DNA of 64,000 nucleotides from Lolium rigidum (GCF_022539505.1 NC_061508.1:60184033-60248032); one strand, 5' to 3'; shown: positions 1-12,119, counted from the first letter of the stretch. Translations and numbers: made by a program. The notes: generated from the sequence alone by a model not told the origin.

Positions 1-1389
1 GTTACAACAAATGGAGATAATCAGGTAATAATATGATTATTGTTAAAAGGATGCTACATATAGGTTCCAACAATTCAAGTTCTTCATAATAGAGGGCGAG
101 TAAACAAAGTTTTTGGTCAATTCACGGCCGCAACAATAAAATCCAACTTGTATATATGTTGCCGTGTGCATTCTTACTTTTCCAATCTGCCTGTAATTAT
201 TGGTTTTTAGTACAGGTGGTAATGCAAACAGAGAGTGGCAGTTGCATAATACGGTGAGCAGGTCAGAAATAAAGAAGATAAATGAAAACAGGTAGAGAGG
301 AAGAGAAAGATACACGAATAGAGGGAGCAAGAATTCACCTAATCTATCCAGCTGTTCTTGGAACTACCGAAGTGCATCTTGCCGATTCCGGCTGCTTGCC
401 TTGCCATATTTCTGGCCTCAAAGTTTTGATGTCGCACAAAGCACAACTTGAGAGATTGGCACCAAATTAATCAAAGGAGGACCAAAATAGCAAGAACAGC
501 CGGTGCCAACAATTGATTGATCTTGGATCCTATCGTACTGCTAACTGCAGCACCTTGTGAACATGCCAGTCGTGCCTGAAACTGAAACGGGAGGAACTGC
601 AAGCAGGACCAAGACAGTCGTGCCTGAAACGGGAGGAACTGCAAACAGGACCAAGACATGGCCCCGTGGAAAACCTGTAGGCCTACCTTCCCTTGAACAT
701 GTGCCCCAGACGGGCACGAACTATACGGAGAGGTAGAAGGCGATGCAGGGGGCGACCTCGCCGCGTGTGCCACATCGCCGGCCGACCATAGTGGATCGGA
801 CAGGGAGAGGCGCTGGCTTCGGATGATCCAACATGCCGTATGGCCATCCTCGGGGGCCACATGGTTGTGGATATGGAGAGGCGGCAGCGCCCGACGGAGC
901 CAAAAGCGGCCAGCCGTAGGGCTTTCCTCGGCGGCGGCGTGGTCAGACGGAGGTGGAGAGGTGCCAGCGTCCGGTGGAGCGAACAACGGCGTGCCGTATG
1001 GTCTTCGTCGGTGGCGGCTGTGGGTTGGGTAGGCGAGCGAAAAACCTAGAACTTCCAGAAAAAGCTGAGGCGCGAAGAGAGAGCTGGGCAAAAAAACCGT
1101 TCGCCTCGTTCGCTTTGACCAGATCAGAGACAGACCGGATAACCGGATGTAACCGAAACTATAAAAGGCAATTAAATCACAAAAACCGGAAAAAATTGGG
1201 ATGTTGACCGGGAGAGAGCGGTAACCACGATTTTTACGCACGAAAAAAAGGTGGGCCAAAACTACCGGTGCGCATCCAGAGAAACCACCGGCCATCTACA
1301 GTGAGAAAAGCTGTACGTGGCCACGTTTGATTGGACAAAATCTTCAGGAAACAGTACCGAAAATGCTAAGATTTGAGCAGATGGGGTTA
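1..1389. other. Intergenic sequence, no gene supported
   Basis: No recognisable protein or RNA gene. A 274-codon open frame on the minus strand (471-1295) has no recognisable domain, and its amino-acid content follows the local GC-rich composition, so I do not call it. A short tandem duplication lies at 569-658 (about 48 bp, then a 42-bp copy lacking six bases). The stretch ends where LINE-like sequence begins. Confidence 0.5.
569..658. repeat. Short tandem duplication (48/42 bp)
   Basis: Two adjacent copies starting with GTCGTGCCTGAAAC at 569 and 617. The second copy lacks six bases (ACTGAA) and otherwise differs by about one base. It looks like a local slippage duplication. Confidence 0.75.
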
Positions 1390-2660
1390 ACTTTTATATA
1401 TGTATATATTCCATGTAATATACTTTGCCACCTAAAGAAAGTTCCACTTTTCGGTTATTCCTTTTGAAGATTTCCATATGAATAATATTTACCTCAAAGA
1501 ACTCTTGCGCAAAGTGAATCTGGTTCCTCCATAAGCCTCCGACATTTCTTTGCTAACATTGCATTATAATAAAATTCTGAACTCTTTCAACATGGTACTT
1601 AAAATTATCAGATCTAATTACACCCACCATAGAATTCAGCCCAAGGTATCCATCATTAAGAGATTCAGTCCAAATATCCAACACTTTACAAACTTCCACT
1701 CTCTATTTCGACTGGGGTACTAGGAATGAAATAAATACTGCACTTTTCTACACTTATTATAAGCTGTCCTCAACTTGCGCAATATGAATCTATAGAACAT
1801 GTTTCAAAGTTCTTGTATTATCCCATTTAGCGTCCATCAAAATAAGTAAGTAATCCGCAAACAACAAATGTGACACCATTGGTGCGTGACGGCAGACATA
1901 TACGTCATTCAATGAGTTTGTACTTTCAGCATGATTCAACATACAATATAAGGCCTATGCACAAAGACGAAATAAACACCACTCAACTCGGTCATAGTTT
2001 TTGTGCGTATCTAGTTTCACCGCACAAAAACGCTTTCCCCCTTCTTTTTAATGCTATGAACACACACATTAGCAATGCGAATATTATCTGTAATCAAACA
2101 ACCAGGAACAAAAGAGCTTTGATGTTGGCCAATAATTTCACTTAGTAAGAGCTTCAATCTATTAGCCAACATCTTTGAGATCACTTTATTAACCACATTG
2201 CATAGACTGATGGGACAGTACTGCGTGATTTTTTCTGCATTTTATACCTTGGGAATAAGTACCACGACCATATCATTCCATCCTTCAGGAATTATTCTAG
2301 AGTTAACAACTTGTAACACCTCACTCATCAGATCGTCACCAAGAAGTGTCAAATATCTTCTATAAAAAACTGCATGAAGTCCATTCAGCTCTTAGTTCGT
2401 CAATTAAACGAAGCTTTCTAACCTCATATTTGAATAAAAGGCTCACATCAAGCTATGATATATCTCTCTCTTTGTAAATCTCAACGCTAGTTTATTTATA
2501 ACTTCGGAGTCAGGTAAGTGGACCTCTGATGTGAATAAATCCTAAAACTAGAATTTGATAAGGTTACTCATACCCTACGGTCCTCCCACTTGTTGCATGA
2601 ATCATCAGTTAAGTACTTGACTGTATTCTATTTTTCCTAACACTAGCAAAATTATGAAAG
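1390..2660 (-). mobile_element. LINE (L1-type) reverse-transcriptase remnant 1
   Basis: On the minus strand, translation from about 2394 downward gives a typical plant LINE RT block: NGLHAVFYRRY, then NSRIIPEGWNDMVVVLIPK, then after a stop and frame change CPISLCNVVNKVISKMLAN, followed by SSFVPGCLITDN. Further down there are a degenerate FADD-like box (LLFADYLLILM, about 1850) and a LARVL/KYYSYGNL block near 1450-1520, which belongs to the region downstream of RT. The spacing between these blocks is too short for an intact RT, so there are internal deletions. Many stops and frameshifts make it a dead copy. The limits are approximate; no poly(A) tail or target-site duplication was identified. 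Confidence 0.75.
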
Positions 2661-3350
2661 AAACTTGCATTGCTTTTTTTTAGAGAAAAAGGGCCTCACC
2701 CCAGTTCCAAATATATTGAAACCAGCCACAGAACACCACACAATATTCAGGACTTACACGTCCCACACCATCACCCGTCTCAACTTTTACAAACCCCATA
2801 CTTGGAGCATAAAAGTTCTAAACCCCAACATCGGGGGGGGGGGACACCAGCCCAACAAACCTTGAAGTCATGCATTTTTACACACAAACACATCGAGCCA
2901 CCAAAACAAAGCATCATTTTCAAGCTCATGGGCGATCCAAGACCTGAAACCCAGCGCCGTCACCCACCAGGATTAGATCATTCGCCTCCAGCGTCCTCCT
3001 CAGGTCCTCAGCGGTGATCAGCATCGGCCCAAATCCTCTTGTGGTGTTCATGTCACATACCTCCAAAGTTGACCTGCCTCTCTTCTGAGGAGTCAACCAG
3101 GCTCCGGCCACAACAGCAGCGGTGGCCTCCGAGCTGAAATCTCCACCTTGTTCAACAACGTCGTAAGTTCTCCTCTTCCTTCCTCCTTCAGGAGGATTTT
3201 CCATTGCGCACAGCTGCAGACCAAGTGTTTCCACAAACCCTACATGCCAATCCATTGAGAACCGTTGAAGACAAAGTCATTTCCGGTAATCCAGAGAGCT
3301 CTCAACACAGCAGCAAAGATCATATTAATATTGCCATTCTTTTTGTTTCC

Positions 3351-4256
3351 CTAGAGAGAAGAAATGTCATGCATAGTTAAGATTTTAATATTAAGATCCA
3401 TAGCAATAACAATATCCTTCCAGAGTTTTGCTGCTACCACACAATCAAAGAAAAAATGCTGACATGACTCAACTTCATTACAAAACACACAAGTCAAGTC
3501 ATCAACATTCTGTCTTTTAACCAAATTATCTCTAGTGAGTAAATTGTTATGAAACAATAACCAAAGAAAGAAATGAATATTGGGGGGCACTTTGAGTTTC
3601 CAGACACAGTGAATATTGACGTGCATAATCCCACCAAAGTTAATGACAACATACATAGATTTCACACTGTATGAGCCATTAGCCTCCCACATCCAAATCA
3701 GACTATCTTTTGAACCATCAAAAGCAATAGTTTGAGCAATCTGCTGAATTTCGAGCCATTGCAACATCAATCTATGATCAAAACATCTCCTAAAAGTCAC
3801 TTTTAAGGTAGACCCATCCCAAAGATCAGCAATGGATTTATTCTGTTCATTCACTAGAAAATAAATCTCCCAGTATTGAATGGCCAAGGAACAAGACCCG
3901 AACCAGTGATCCTCCCAGAACTTAATGTTCCTACCATCCCCAATTTTCCATTGATAACCCATCTTAGCAGCTTTAGCAGCCCACATAACCCCTTTCCAAA
4001 AGGGAGATGCGCCATTTAAAGAGCAAGATAAAATATTAAGATTATCCAAATTATATTTAGTATTCACAATTTGTTTCCACATTTTATCCTCATTTAACTG
4101 ATATCTTTTAATCCAAGAGACTAACAGGCACATGTTCATCTCTGCTAAATCAGGAATGCCCAAGCCTCCATACTCCTTCTTCCTAGTCACTAAACCCCAA
4201 TTGGCTAAATGATATTTATGGTGCCCCTCATAATTGTCCCATAAGCAGTGAGTCAT
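3351..4256 (-). pseudogene. LINE ORF2 C-terminal part with zf-RVT domain
   Basis: An open stretch of 301 codons that is a degraded piece of LINE ORF2, not a host gene. It holds the region after RT (GGLGIPDLAEMN, WKIGDGRNIKFWEDHW) and ends in a zinc-binding reverse-transcriptase domain: VPPNIHFFLWL, then CVFC and CQHFFFDC, which supply the Cys/His ligands. In an intact element this follows the YADD-containing RT, which here lies in a different frame just upstream (4264-4686). Confidence 0.8.
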
Positions 4257-4263
4257 TTGGGAA

Positions 4264-4686
4264 TTAATAAGGGTACGTAATGGCCCATTTTGGGAACTTA
4301 ATCACACTAAGGAGATAGAGAGGGATACTGGCCAAAACACTTCTCACCAGGTCTAATTTAGCAGCATGATTAAGAAGTTTCCCTCTCCAGCCACCAGCTC
4401 TGTTAAGGATTTTATCCACAACAGGTTGGATATCCTCCTTCCTAAGTTTACTATGGTGAAGAGGAACCCCTAGATAGTTCATAGGGAAAACACCCAGTTT
4501 ACAACTCAAGGATTGAGCAATAAGTTGAGCATCCTCTTCAACCACATTAATAGGGACAAGATCATATTTATGGAAATTTATTCTCATCCCAGACATGTGC
4601 TCTAAACAAGCTAGGATCCACTTCAAATTTATGGCAGTTTGAATATTATTTTCTAGAAAAAGGAGGGTATCATCAGCATACTGCAT
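4264..4686 (-). pseudogene. LINE reverse transcriptase fragment with YADD box
   Basis: A 140-codon fragment beginning at the catalytic YADD motif (MQYADDTLLFLE), followed by MRINFHKYD, NYLGVPLHHSKLR and a GWRGKLLNHAAKLDLV block, the usual order after motif C of plant L1 RT. It is separated from the upstream RT part (4822-5371) by a stop just before YADD and by a frame change. It is therefore not translatable as a full RT. Confidence 0.85.
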
Positions 4687-4821
4687 ACTAATGATCCCAA
4701 CCGCCTCCTAGGTTTTGCATAAGCCCAACAATTTGTCTACCACCAGCAGCTTTATATAGCACCTTGGTGAAGACATCAACCATAAAATTAAAGAGGATTG
4801 GTGAGATGGGATCTCCCTGTC

Positions 4822-5371
4822 TCACACCTCTGCTGGTGAGGAAAACTGACTATTACAGTCATTGATTCTAACACCAACAGACCCCTTGTGTAAAATACCC
4901 TCAATAATTGACATCCATCTTGGGCTAAAACCCCTCATCCTCATAACTTTCAAAAGAAAGTCTCTATCAACCCTATCATAGGCCTTTTCATAATCAAGTT
5001 TAAAAACAAAGCCAGAGTGCCCATTATGGACTGCATCATGAATGACTTCATGAGCAAAAATTACACTCTCAAGAATGTACCTCCCTTTAATAAAAGTTGT
5101 TTGGTTAGGAGAAATAAGTTCCTCACTAACCACACCCAGCTTGTTAGTAGCACACTTAGAGAAAATTTTAAAACTGCAATTGGTTAAGACTATAGGCCTG
5201 AACTTCTGTATAGTTACATCATCAGTTTCCTTTGGAATTAGAGTCAAGAGAGAAAAAATCAATCTATAAAGATCAAGTTTCCCCTCATTCCAATCCTTAA
5301 CCATTGCCATGAAATCAGCTGTAATGAGCTCCCAAAAATGTTGATAAAACAAAAAAGAAAACCCATCAGGG
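4822..5371 (-). pseudogene. LINE reverse transcriptase N-terminal/palm fragment
   Basis: The minus-strand open frame here reads GPDGFSFLFYQHFWELI, LIPKETDDVTIQKFRPI, FIKGRYILESVIFAHEV and LDYEKAYDRVDRDFLLKV, the fingers and motif A (the first catalytic Asp) of an L1-type RT. The open frame appears to continue upstream to 5634, but that part (5374-5634) is translated LTR sequence, so the long ORF is an artefact of the junction at 5373/5374. The LINE lost everything 5' of the GPDG motif. Confidence 0.85.
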
Positions 5372-5373
5372 CC

Positions 5374-5434
5374 TGATACGTCTCCAACGTATCTATAATT
5401 TCTTATGTTCCATGCTAGTTTTATGACAATACCT
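5374..5434 (+). mobile_element. LTR 5' terminus fragment (61 bp), family 1
   Basis: Starts TGATACGTCTCCAACGTATC, which I recognise as the 5' end of a very common Pooideae gypsy-type LTR. After 61 bp it stops and is followed by the same family's 3' end in the opposite orientation. It directly abuts the truncated LINE at 5373. The family assignment is from memory of grass repeats. Confidence 0.6.
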
Positions 5435-6596
5435 TGATGCGTGTAGTTGACACGTCCGTTGGGAACCCCAAGAGGAAGGTGTGATGCGCACAGCGGCAAG
5501 TTTCCCTCAGTAAGAAACCAAGGTTTAATCGAACCAGTAGGAGTCAAGAAGCACGTTGAAGGTTGATGGCGGCGGGATGTAGTGCGGCGCAACACCGGAG
5601 ATTCCGGCGCCAACGTGGAACCTGCACAACACAACCAAAGTACTTTGCCCCAACGAAACAGATGAGGTTGTCAATCTCACCGGCTTGCACGTAACAAAGG
5701 GTTAACCGTATTGTGTGGAAGATGATTGTTTGCAAGAAAACGAGTAAAACAAGTATTGCGATAGATTGTATGCGATGTAAAGAATAGGACCGGGGTCCAC
5801 GAGTTCACTAGAGGTGTCTCTCCCATAAGATAAAAGCATGTTGGGTGAACAAATTACGATCGGGCAATTGACAAATAGAGAGGGCATAACAATGCACATA
5901 CATGTCATGATAAATATAGTGAGATTTAATTGGGCATTACGACAAAGTACATAGACCGCTATCCAGCATGCATCTATGCCTAAAAAGTCCACCTTCAGGT
6001 TATCGTCCGAACCCCTTCCAGTATTAAGTTGCAAAACAACAGACAATTGCATTAAGTATGGTGCGTAATGTAATCAATAACTACATCCTCGGACATAGCA
6101 TCAATGTTTTATCCCTAGTGGCAACAGCACATCCATAACCTTAGGGGTTTCGTCACTCCCCAGATTCACGGAGACATGAACCCACTATCGAGCATAAATA
6201 CTCCCTCTTGGAGTTAATAGCGAAAACTTGGCCGAGCCTCTACTAATAACGGAGAGCATGCAAGATCTTAAACAACACATAGGTAATAACTTGATAATTA
6301 ACATAACATAGTATTCTCTATCCATCGGATCCCAACAAACACAACATATAGTATTACAGATAGATGATCTTGATCATGTTAGGCAGCTCACAAGATCCAA
6401 CAATGAAGCACAATGAGGAGAAGACAACCATCTAGCTACTGCTATGGACCCATAGTCCAGGGGTGAACTACTCACTCATCACTCCGGAGGCGACCATGGC
6501 GGTGAAGAGTCCTCCGGGAGATGAATCCCCTCTCCGGCGGGGTGCCGGGAGGAGATCTCCGTAATCCCCCGAGATGGGATTGGCGGCGGCGGCGTC
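5435..6596 (-). mobile_element. LTR fragment, family 1, minus orientation, truncated
   Basis: Begins TGATGCGTGTAG, the reverse complement of an LTR 3' end (CTACACGCATCA). It runs about 1.16 kb in the minus orientation and ends abruptly within a GCC-rich stretch (GGCGGCGGCGGCGTC) at about 6596, well short of the expected LTR start. No internal retrotransposon region follows. It therefore looks like a broken LTR whose 5' part was lost when the next LTR (family 2) was joined. Apparent ORFs (5544-5735, 5702-6052) are not coding. Confidence 0.65.
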
Positions 6597-7049
6597 CGAT
6601 ACGTCCAATTTGCATCACTATTTTATATCATAATTTGCTTGTTATTCATTGATATATTTCATATTGGGACACAATACTTATGTTATTTCATCTATTTTGC
6701 ATGTTTCATGATTATTTGGAGATCGCACACCGAGTCGGGATTCTGCTGGGAAAAGCACCGTCGGGATGCAATATTTCGGAAGATCAANNNNNNNNNNNNN
6801 NNNNNNNNNNNNNNNNNNNNNNNNNNNNNNNNNNNNNNNNNNNNNNNNNNNNNNNNNNNNNNNNNNNNNNNNNNNNNNNNNNNNNNNTGTGATTGCGGGG
6901 TTGCTTGAGAGGGATATCTTTGACCTCTTCCTCCCTGAGTTCGATAAACCTTGGGTGATCCACTTAAGGGAAACTTGCTGCTGTTCTACAAACCTCTGCT
7001 CTTGGAGGCCCAACACTGTCTACAAGAATAGAAGCACCCGTAGACATCA
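6597..7049 (+). mobile_element. LTR, family 2, interrupted by assembly gap
   Basis: The left end (GATACGTCCAATTTGCATC at 6598) and right end (CCCGTAGACATCA, ending 7049) match the two termini of another common Pooideae LTR family that I remember as about 2 kb long. Only about 190 bp at the start and about 160 bp at the end are present, with the gap between them. No primer-binding site follows 7049, so it behaves as a solo or truncated LTR. The 5' TG has become CG. The true length cannot be known because of the gap. Confidence 0.65.
6788..6887. other. Assembly gap (100 N)
   Basis: Exactly 100 unknown bases, the conventional size for a gap of unknown length. It lies inside the family 2 LTR. 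Open frames that run through it have no meaning. Confidence 0.99.
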
Positions 7050-7642
7050 CCCAGCAGAGGTTTAAATAACAAAAATTGCGGGCATAAAAACCAAGACGGG
7101 GACAAAACTGCGTACATAGATTCATCAAGCGTGGCCACCGCCGTCAAAGAGGGTAACAACGCAGGCGGGGAGTTAGATGAATGGTACGGTGGGGGGTGGC
7201 CGCAGGGGATGGTTGCCTTCTGCCTCTGCTTTGCCGCGGCGGTAGGCCTCCTGCCTTCGATTTCTGCCGCACCCGGGCAGTCGCCTTGGCCGGTCACGGT
7301 TTAAGTTGATGCATTATTTGTTTGTCTAAAAGAAATAAATTAAAAAAGTTAGCTTTCAATAACCGATCACGGTGAATGTCAAAATTTTAATATTTCACTA
7401 ATTTTTAAATAATAAAAATAAAAAGGTCGCGTGCTAAAAGCTGCTCGCTCGTAACAAAAGTAAATCATGCATTAGAAAATAAATGTTCATGTTGTCCAAC
7501 AATTGTTCACGGACATTCAAAAAAATGTTTATTATTTTACAAAAATATTCTATTTTCGAAATAGATTCACAAATTCTAAAAATAAATCATGCATTTCGAG
7601 AAAGTGAATTATATATGTGCATTTAGAAATAAAACTGGAAGA
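7050..7642. other. Unassigned sequence upstream of a Helitron-type end
   Basis: 7050-7310 is moderately GC-rich with no gene I recognise. 7311-7642 is AT-rich and probably belongs to the Helitron-like element that ends at 7672. I could not find a 5' TC terminus with confidence. Confidence 0.35.
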
Positions 7643-7672
7643 CCCGTGGCAATGCACGGGCATTTATACTAG
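7643..7672 (+). mobile_element. Helitron-type 3' terminus 1
   Basis: A 6-bp stem CCCGTG (7643-7648) pairs with CACGGG (7655-7660). Eight bases later comes CTAG (7669-7672) followed by T. This is the standard Helitron 3' signature: a short GC-rich hairpin about 10 nt before CTRR, with insertion before T. The CACGGGCATTT...CTAGT form is familiar from grass Helitrons. The 5' end of the element is not located. Confidence 0.6.
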
Positions 7673-7854
7673 TTTCTGCTTTAACGTTTACATCCATACG
7701 CCACAGCTGCTCTTCGTGTCTTGAAATTAGGCGTTCCTACTTTTGTACAGAATTAACATAGTAAAGGCACATAGCACGCACGATAAAAATTCAGGAAACG
7801 AAACGAGTGAACAAGTGAACCGTTCAACTGGAAGCCCCACCGTTTCTGTTGCTC

Positions 7855-8690
7855 ACAACTTATCAACCCTCTGCCACATTATTTATTAACGGAAAATATA
7901 AAAATTTACCTATCTAAAAATTTAATTTAATTTAGGATATTTATAGGGACTTTTTTGGTTTATAATTTATCAACCCTCTGCCACGTTATGTATCAACGGT
8001 AAGTAATTTATCAACCCTCTGCCACGTTATGTATCAACGGTAAATGTGAAAAATTACCTACCTAAAAGGTTAATTTATTTTAGAATATTTCTGGGGACTT
8101 TTTTGGCTCACAATTTATCAACCCTCTGCCACGTCATGTACGGTAAATGTGAAAAATTACCTACCCTAAAAGTTAATTTATTTTAGAATATTTCTGGGGA
8201 CTTTTTGTCTCACAATTTATCAACCCTCCACTACGTATTTATCAATGGTAAATGTGAATAATTACCGGCCCAAAACTAATTTAATTTAAAATATTTTGGT
8301 GACATTTTTAGCTTATAATTTATCAACCCTCTGTCTGTTATATATCAATGGTGAATATGAAAAGTTACAGAACCAAAAAGCTTATATTATTTAGAATATT
8401 TTGGGGACATTTTTGGTTCACAATTTATCAAACCATTCTACTAGTTATTTATTGGCGGTAAATATCAAAAGTTATCGACTCGAAAAGCTAATTTTATTTA
8501 GAATATCTTTGGGGCATTTTTAACGCCCAAATTTATCAACCGCTCTGCCCGTTATTTATCAATGGTAAATGTGAAAAGTTATCAACCCGAAAAACTAATT
8601 TAATTTAGAATACTATTGAGAACATTTTTAACTCATAATGTATCAACCCCTCTGTTCGTTATTTAGCAATGGGAAATGTGAAAAATTTAG
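7855..8690. repeat. AT-rich minisatellite, period about 102-108 bp, about 8 copies
   Basis: Copies start with AATTTATCAACCCTCTGCC or close variants near 7857, 7967 (partial, about 40 bp), 8005, 8112, 8214, 8317, 8422, 8529 and 8637 (partial). Each unit continues through GTTATNTATCAANGGTAAAT and TTAATTTATTTTAGAATAT to GGGGACTTTTT. Divergence between units is about 10-30%, lowest between the two units at 8005 and 8112, which suggests later local expansion there. There is no coding capacity. Confidence 0.9.
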
Positions 8691-11292
8691 AAAAAAAACT
8701 GTTGTTTATATCACCAATTGGTACTTTCTTGCTTTGCGATCTTTTGATAACTCTCTTTTCTTGCCATTCAGAACTGAGGCCGCTTTTGTTACTATGCTAG
8801 ATTCTGGATTCTTATTTTGTGTTATCCAATGAATATCATTGAAAATTCAGATAATGATGCGATGGTAAGACTTGAAGTAATATACAGTGCACTTAGTATC
8901 ATTAGAAATTAATACCGTGATGTTGTTCATGTCACTCAGCACCTAGATCTTCATGATATTATTGATCTTCAGGTTGATGCCCTTGATAAGAAATACATCA
9001 GTACAAAACTAGGCCTATTTATTATGTTTGTGTGTAAATGCTCCCTCAGTTCTTTTCTATCATTGCTACATTTGTCTTGATATTGGTAAAAAAACTATTC
9101 AGGTGATGTCAGTCCGTTGCTTAATTAATTTGCTGTTTTACTATCACCAATTTATGTGGCTAATCATGAATGAGAAGGATAAAAGGAGCCCAACAGCACT
9201 TCGTGAGAGGGGTTGCATCTCGGTGAACTTTCTCCTACATTCCCTCCTCTTACCTCTTTTCTGCGCTTCTTTTCTTTCCATACCCCTGTTCCGATCATGC
9301 AACGGCTGCCATATTGTTCCCTGTTTTGCATTACTTATACAGCTAAGAAATCAGGTACTAGAAAGGAATATCTCTTATAAGGTGTTTCAGCAAAAAAATC
9401 TTATAAGGTTAGCACATCATGCTTTTACATGTGTACTCCTTATCTGTAAATTATTTTCCCTTTCGATGTTGTCAAGAAACACTTCTCCCTTCGTCTCTGA
9501 CATACAAAAATGCTCTACTAAGGAATTATCTCATCCTTTCAGTCATGTGTAGTAATATTTACATTTGAATGAAAGTAAGTAGTATCAGTTTATATCTACA
9601 TTTGAAAGAAAGGAAGCAGTATCAGTTTACCTGGCTTGACGAACTCTGTAATGAGATCAGAAACACTGTTAATATTATGCAACACATTACTCTGCAGTAA
9701 GCTTTTGTTTTCTCCATTTACAAATCAGCCAACAACCAAGCAGTTAACTTTAATTTCTATAGGAAACTAACGATGTTTCAACTGTGGAGAAGATACAGTG
9801 TTCTATGTTCGTCGTCCAATAAATGCTAAAGAGCAGCTCATCTGCATGGTATAACTTACTAAATCTATCTTCTAGGATTAAGAAAACGATATGATGCTTG
9901 GACTTTGTCTATTCTAATTTAAGATTTACTCCTGCATTTCACGAAATCATGTCTAATAGTGCAAGGTTACATACATTTTCTGTATGGGTGCATGTTTTAT
10001 TATTATTAGTATTATCTGTCAATTTTGGAGGAGAAATCATTGGTGTTTACGCTGTCCTAATATGCGAATATGTATATATTACAGGAGGTTTAGTTGATGT
10101 TCTTTGTTTTGGTTAGTGCTTGAAGAAGGAAAATTATGTATACTACTGTGTTTTAGTTGATGATCAGTCACCGAGTTGGGTGACAAAGTTTGACCTTCGG
10201 TTTTTCAGAGGGCAAGGTATCATCTATGCAACACTGTGCTCAGTAGATTTAATACTTGGTGCCACAACCATTTGTTGTTCTACAATCCACACCTCTTCAT
10301 TACCTCTAATCCTTCCATTCCGACCAATGATTTTTTCAAGAGATTCATACTGACTATGGGCAAGTCACAGCAAACTGAGAAGATAAAAGCTAGAGATAGA
10401 TAATGTGTAGTGGGATACATTGGAAATGCACTCCACCTAATTTCGTAATTCTGATCATATTTTCTGCTATAAGCGATGTAGTATATGATCCATTCTCTGA
10501 AAATTATTCCGTTCCTTCTTACTTAGCGCAATGCTCTGTAATTTTCCCTGCCAATAACTTAGCTTCACTATCCGTAGCTTACAGAAACAGTGAGATCAGA
10601 AAAAGGTCTGAAGATACATGCAATGGATGAGAATGGTACCCCCACCTTGGAAACAAGAAACATTATATATCTAGAAGTACTGGACTATATGTAGAAATGC
10701 TCGCTGCACCCTACACGTGCAGGAATGTTTGTTTGTGTTCTTATGCTTTTTCATTCAAATATGCTGTGAAGTCAGCAATTCCTATTATTTGTTTTTCCTT
10801 TGTTTTCAAGATGCATTTCATCAAGAATTCCAGGTGATTAGTGATATCTTTTCGCTATGGTCTCCCGGGAGGATGTGCTATGAGACGGATGGCTGTTGTG
10901 CTCCTTACAATGAAGTTTTTGTTGTGATTCTTACGGCTGATCTATAGGCTTACCTGTAGCTGATCTTTCTATCCGTGGGTTTGACAAATCTTCCTTTGAA
11001 GTGTAAGGCTGTACCGTAGTTTTTTTTTGTAACAACAGCGATTGATGTGTGCTTGGTAACTTGTGGATGATTTTTCCTAGCGAATGGTGGTAGCTTTACA
11101 GTTGATCTACGGTCCCTCTTAATGTTCCATATATGTGGGGATGTGACTTTGTGTTGTTGTGGCTGACATAAATAAGATTGACAGATTGGAAGGCCAACTC
11201 TGTTCTTTTTGTTTAATTCTTAATTAAGATTTTATCCAGTCGATGCCTTTTTCCCCCTAGAGACAAATCATTCCAAGTCTTTAGAGCTACTT
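8691..11292. other. AT-rich sequence, possible Helitron body, no gene recognised
   Basis: Several short open frames occur (9028-9552, 9898-10116, 10120-10353, 10717-10947), but none gives a recognisable protein. The sequence looks like decayed introns and exons or Helitron filler lying between the minisatellite and the Helitron-type end at 12152. I cannot assign a function. Confidence 0.35.
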
Positions 11293-11508
11293 ACATGAAC
11301 ACTACATCTACTCGGGCCATCAAATTACAACCTGAAGTAAATACATCTTCCAGGCACCATTGCTTATCCATACTGCCACAAATCCCTTACAGCCATCGAT
11401 ACATGAACACTACATCTGTTTGGGACATCAAATTACAACCTGAAGTAAATACATCTTCTAGGCACCATTGCTTATCCATACTGTGACAAATCCCTTGCAA
11501 CCATTGAT
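11293..11508. repeat. 108-bp tandem duplication
   Basis: Two adjacent copies begin ACATGAACACTACATCT at 11293 and 11401 and share more than 90% of positions. A shorter third echo (GCAACCATCGATATCAT) recurs at about 11494 and 11535. Confidence 0.85.
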
Positions 11509-12119
11509 ATCATTTTACGGACGTGCCTCTCTTGCAACCATCGATATCATCTTACGGGCGCGGCGAGAGTTCTTATAAATAACAAAGCAAGGCCATCACC
11601 ACTACCGTCTACCGCCCAAAAATAAAAACACCAACTCTACTATGACCTCCAAAAAACCAAACAACCCCAATTCTTATTCAGAAACTACAAGTGGCGGTAG
11701 CCTGGTATTCTTCAAAATTCGGAAACAACCATTTAAAGTTTCAAAAAAAAATCTGGAGAAAAGTTCTTGATATAGGCAATGATGTATTCTACAGATCTTC
11801 AAAACCTCAAAGAAAAATAGTTAGTATTCTAGGCTACAGAATGACAAAATCTAACTATCTTGGGATTTGAAAAGTTGATATTTCAGATCTACAATTCTGT
11901 TAATTTTGCACTGTCCAGAATATAGATTATCTCACACTGATTTTTTGCACACTGATAGATTGAATAATTGTCTACATTTAGAATTTTTTTCATGTTCTTT
12001 TGATGTTTTAAATTGTTGATTTCTAATTTTCAAAAAAAAAAACAGCTACATGTTGCATGTCCTACATTTTGCCACTCACATTCTTATTAAGCAATAAAAT
12101 AAACAAGTCAATTCCCCTC
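11509..12119. other. AT-rich sequence before Helitron-type end
   Basis: No gene seen. It contains poly(A) and poly(T) runs and leads directly into the hairpin of the Helitron-type terminus. Confidence 0.4.

Larger units (their letters stand above)
2671..5373 (-). mobile_element. LINE (L1-type) remnant 2, 5'-truncated
   Basis: This minus-strand non-LTR element starts on its 3' side with a T-run (2673-2681, a poly(A) tail on the minus strand) and runs to 5373, where an LTR fragment abuts inside the GPDGF motif of RT. The domain order on the minus strand is RT fingers and palm (about 5371-4822: GPDGFSFLF, LIPKETDDV, FKLDYEKAYDRVDR), then GVRQGDPISPILFNFM (about 4800), then the YADD active-site box (about 4680), then a zf-RVT-like region (3351-4256, with CVFCNEVESCQHFFFDC). 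The frame is broken between 4686 and 4822 and at about 4260, so no intact ORF2 remains. The ORF1 and endonuclease parts are absent. It is distinct from the neighbouring remnant, as both contain RT. Confidence 0.85.

Noticed and set aside
471..1295. 274-codon open frame on the minus strand
   Set aside because: No domain, composition follows GC content, contains translated tandem duplication; unlikely to be a gene.
6639..7065. Frames running through the N block
   Set aside because: Translate unknown bases; meaningless.
7855..8690. Possible CRISPR-like array
   Set aside because: Units are head-to-tail repeats without unique spacers; eukaryotic context.
9028..9552. 174-codon frame as a gene
   Set aside because: No recognisable domain, lies in AT-rich transposon-like DNA, no splice or promoter support.
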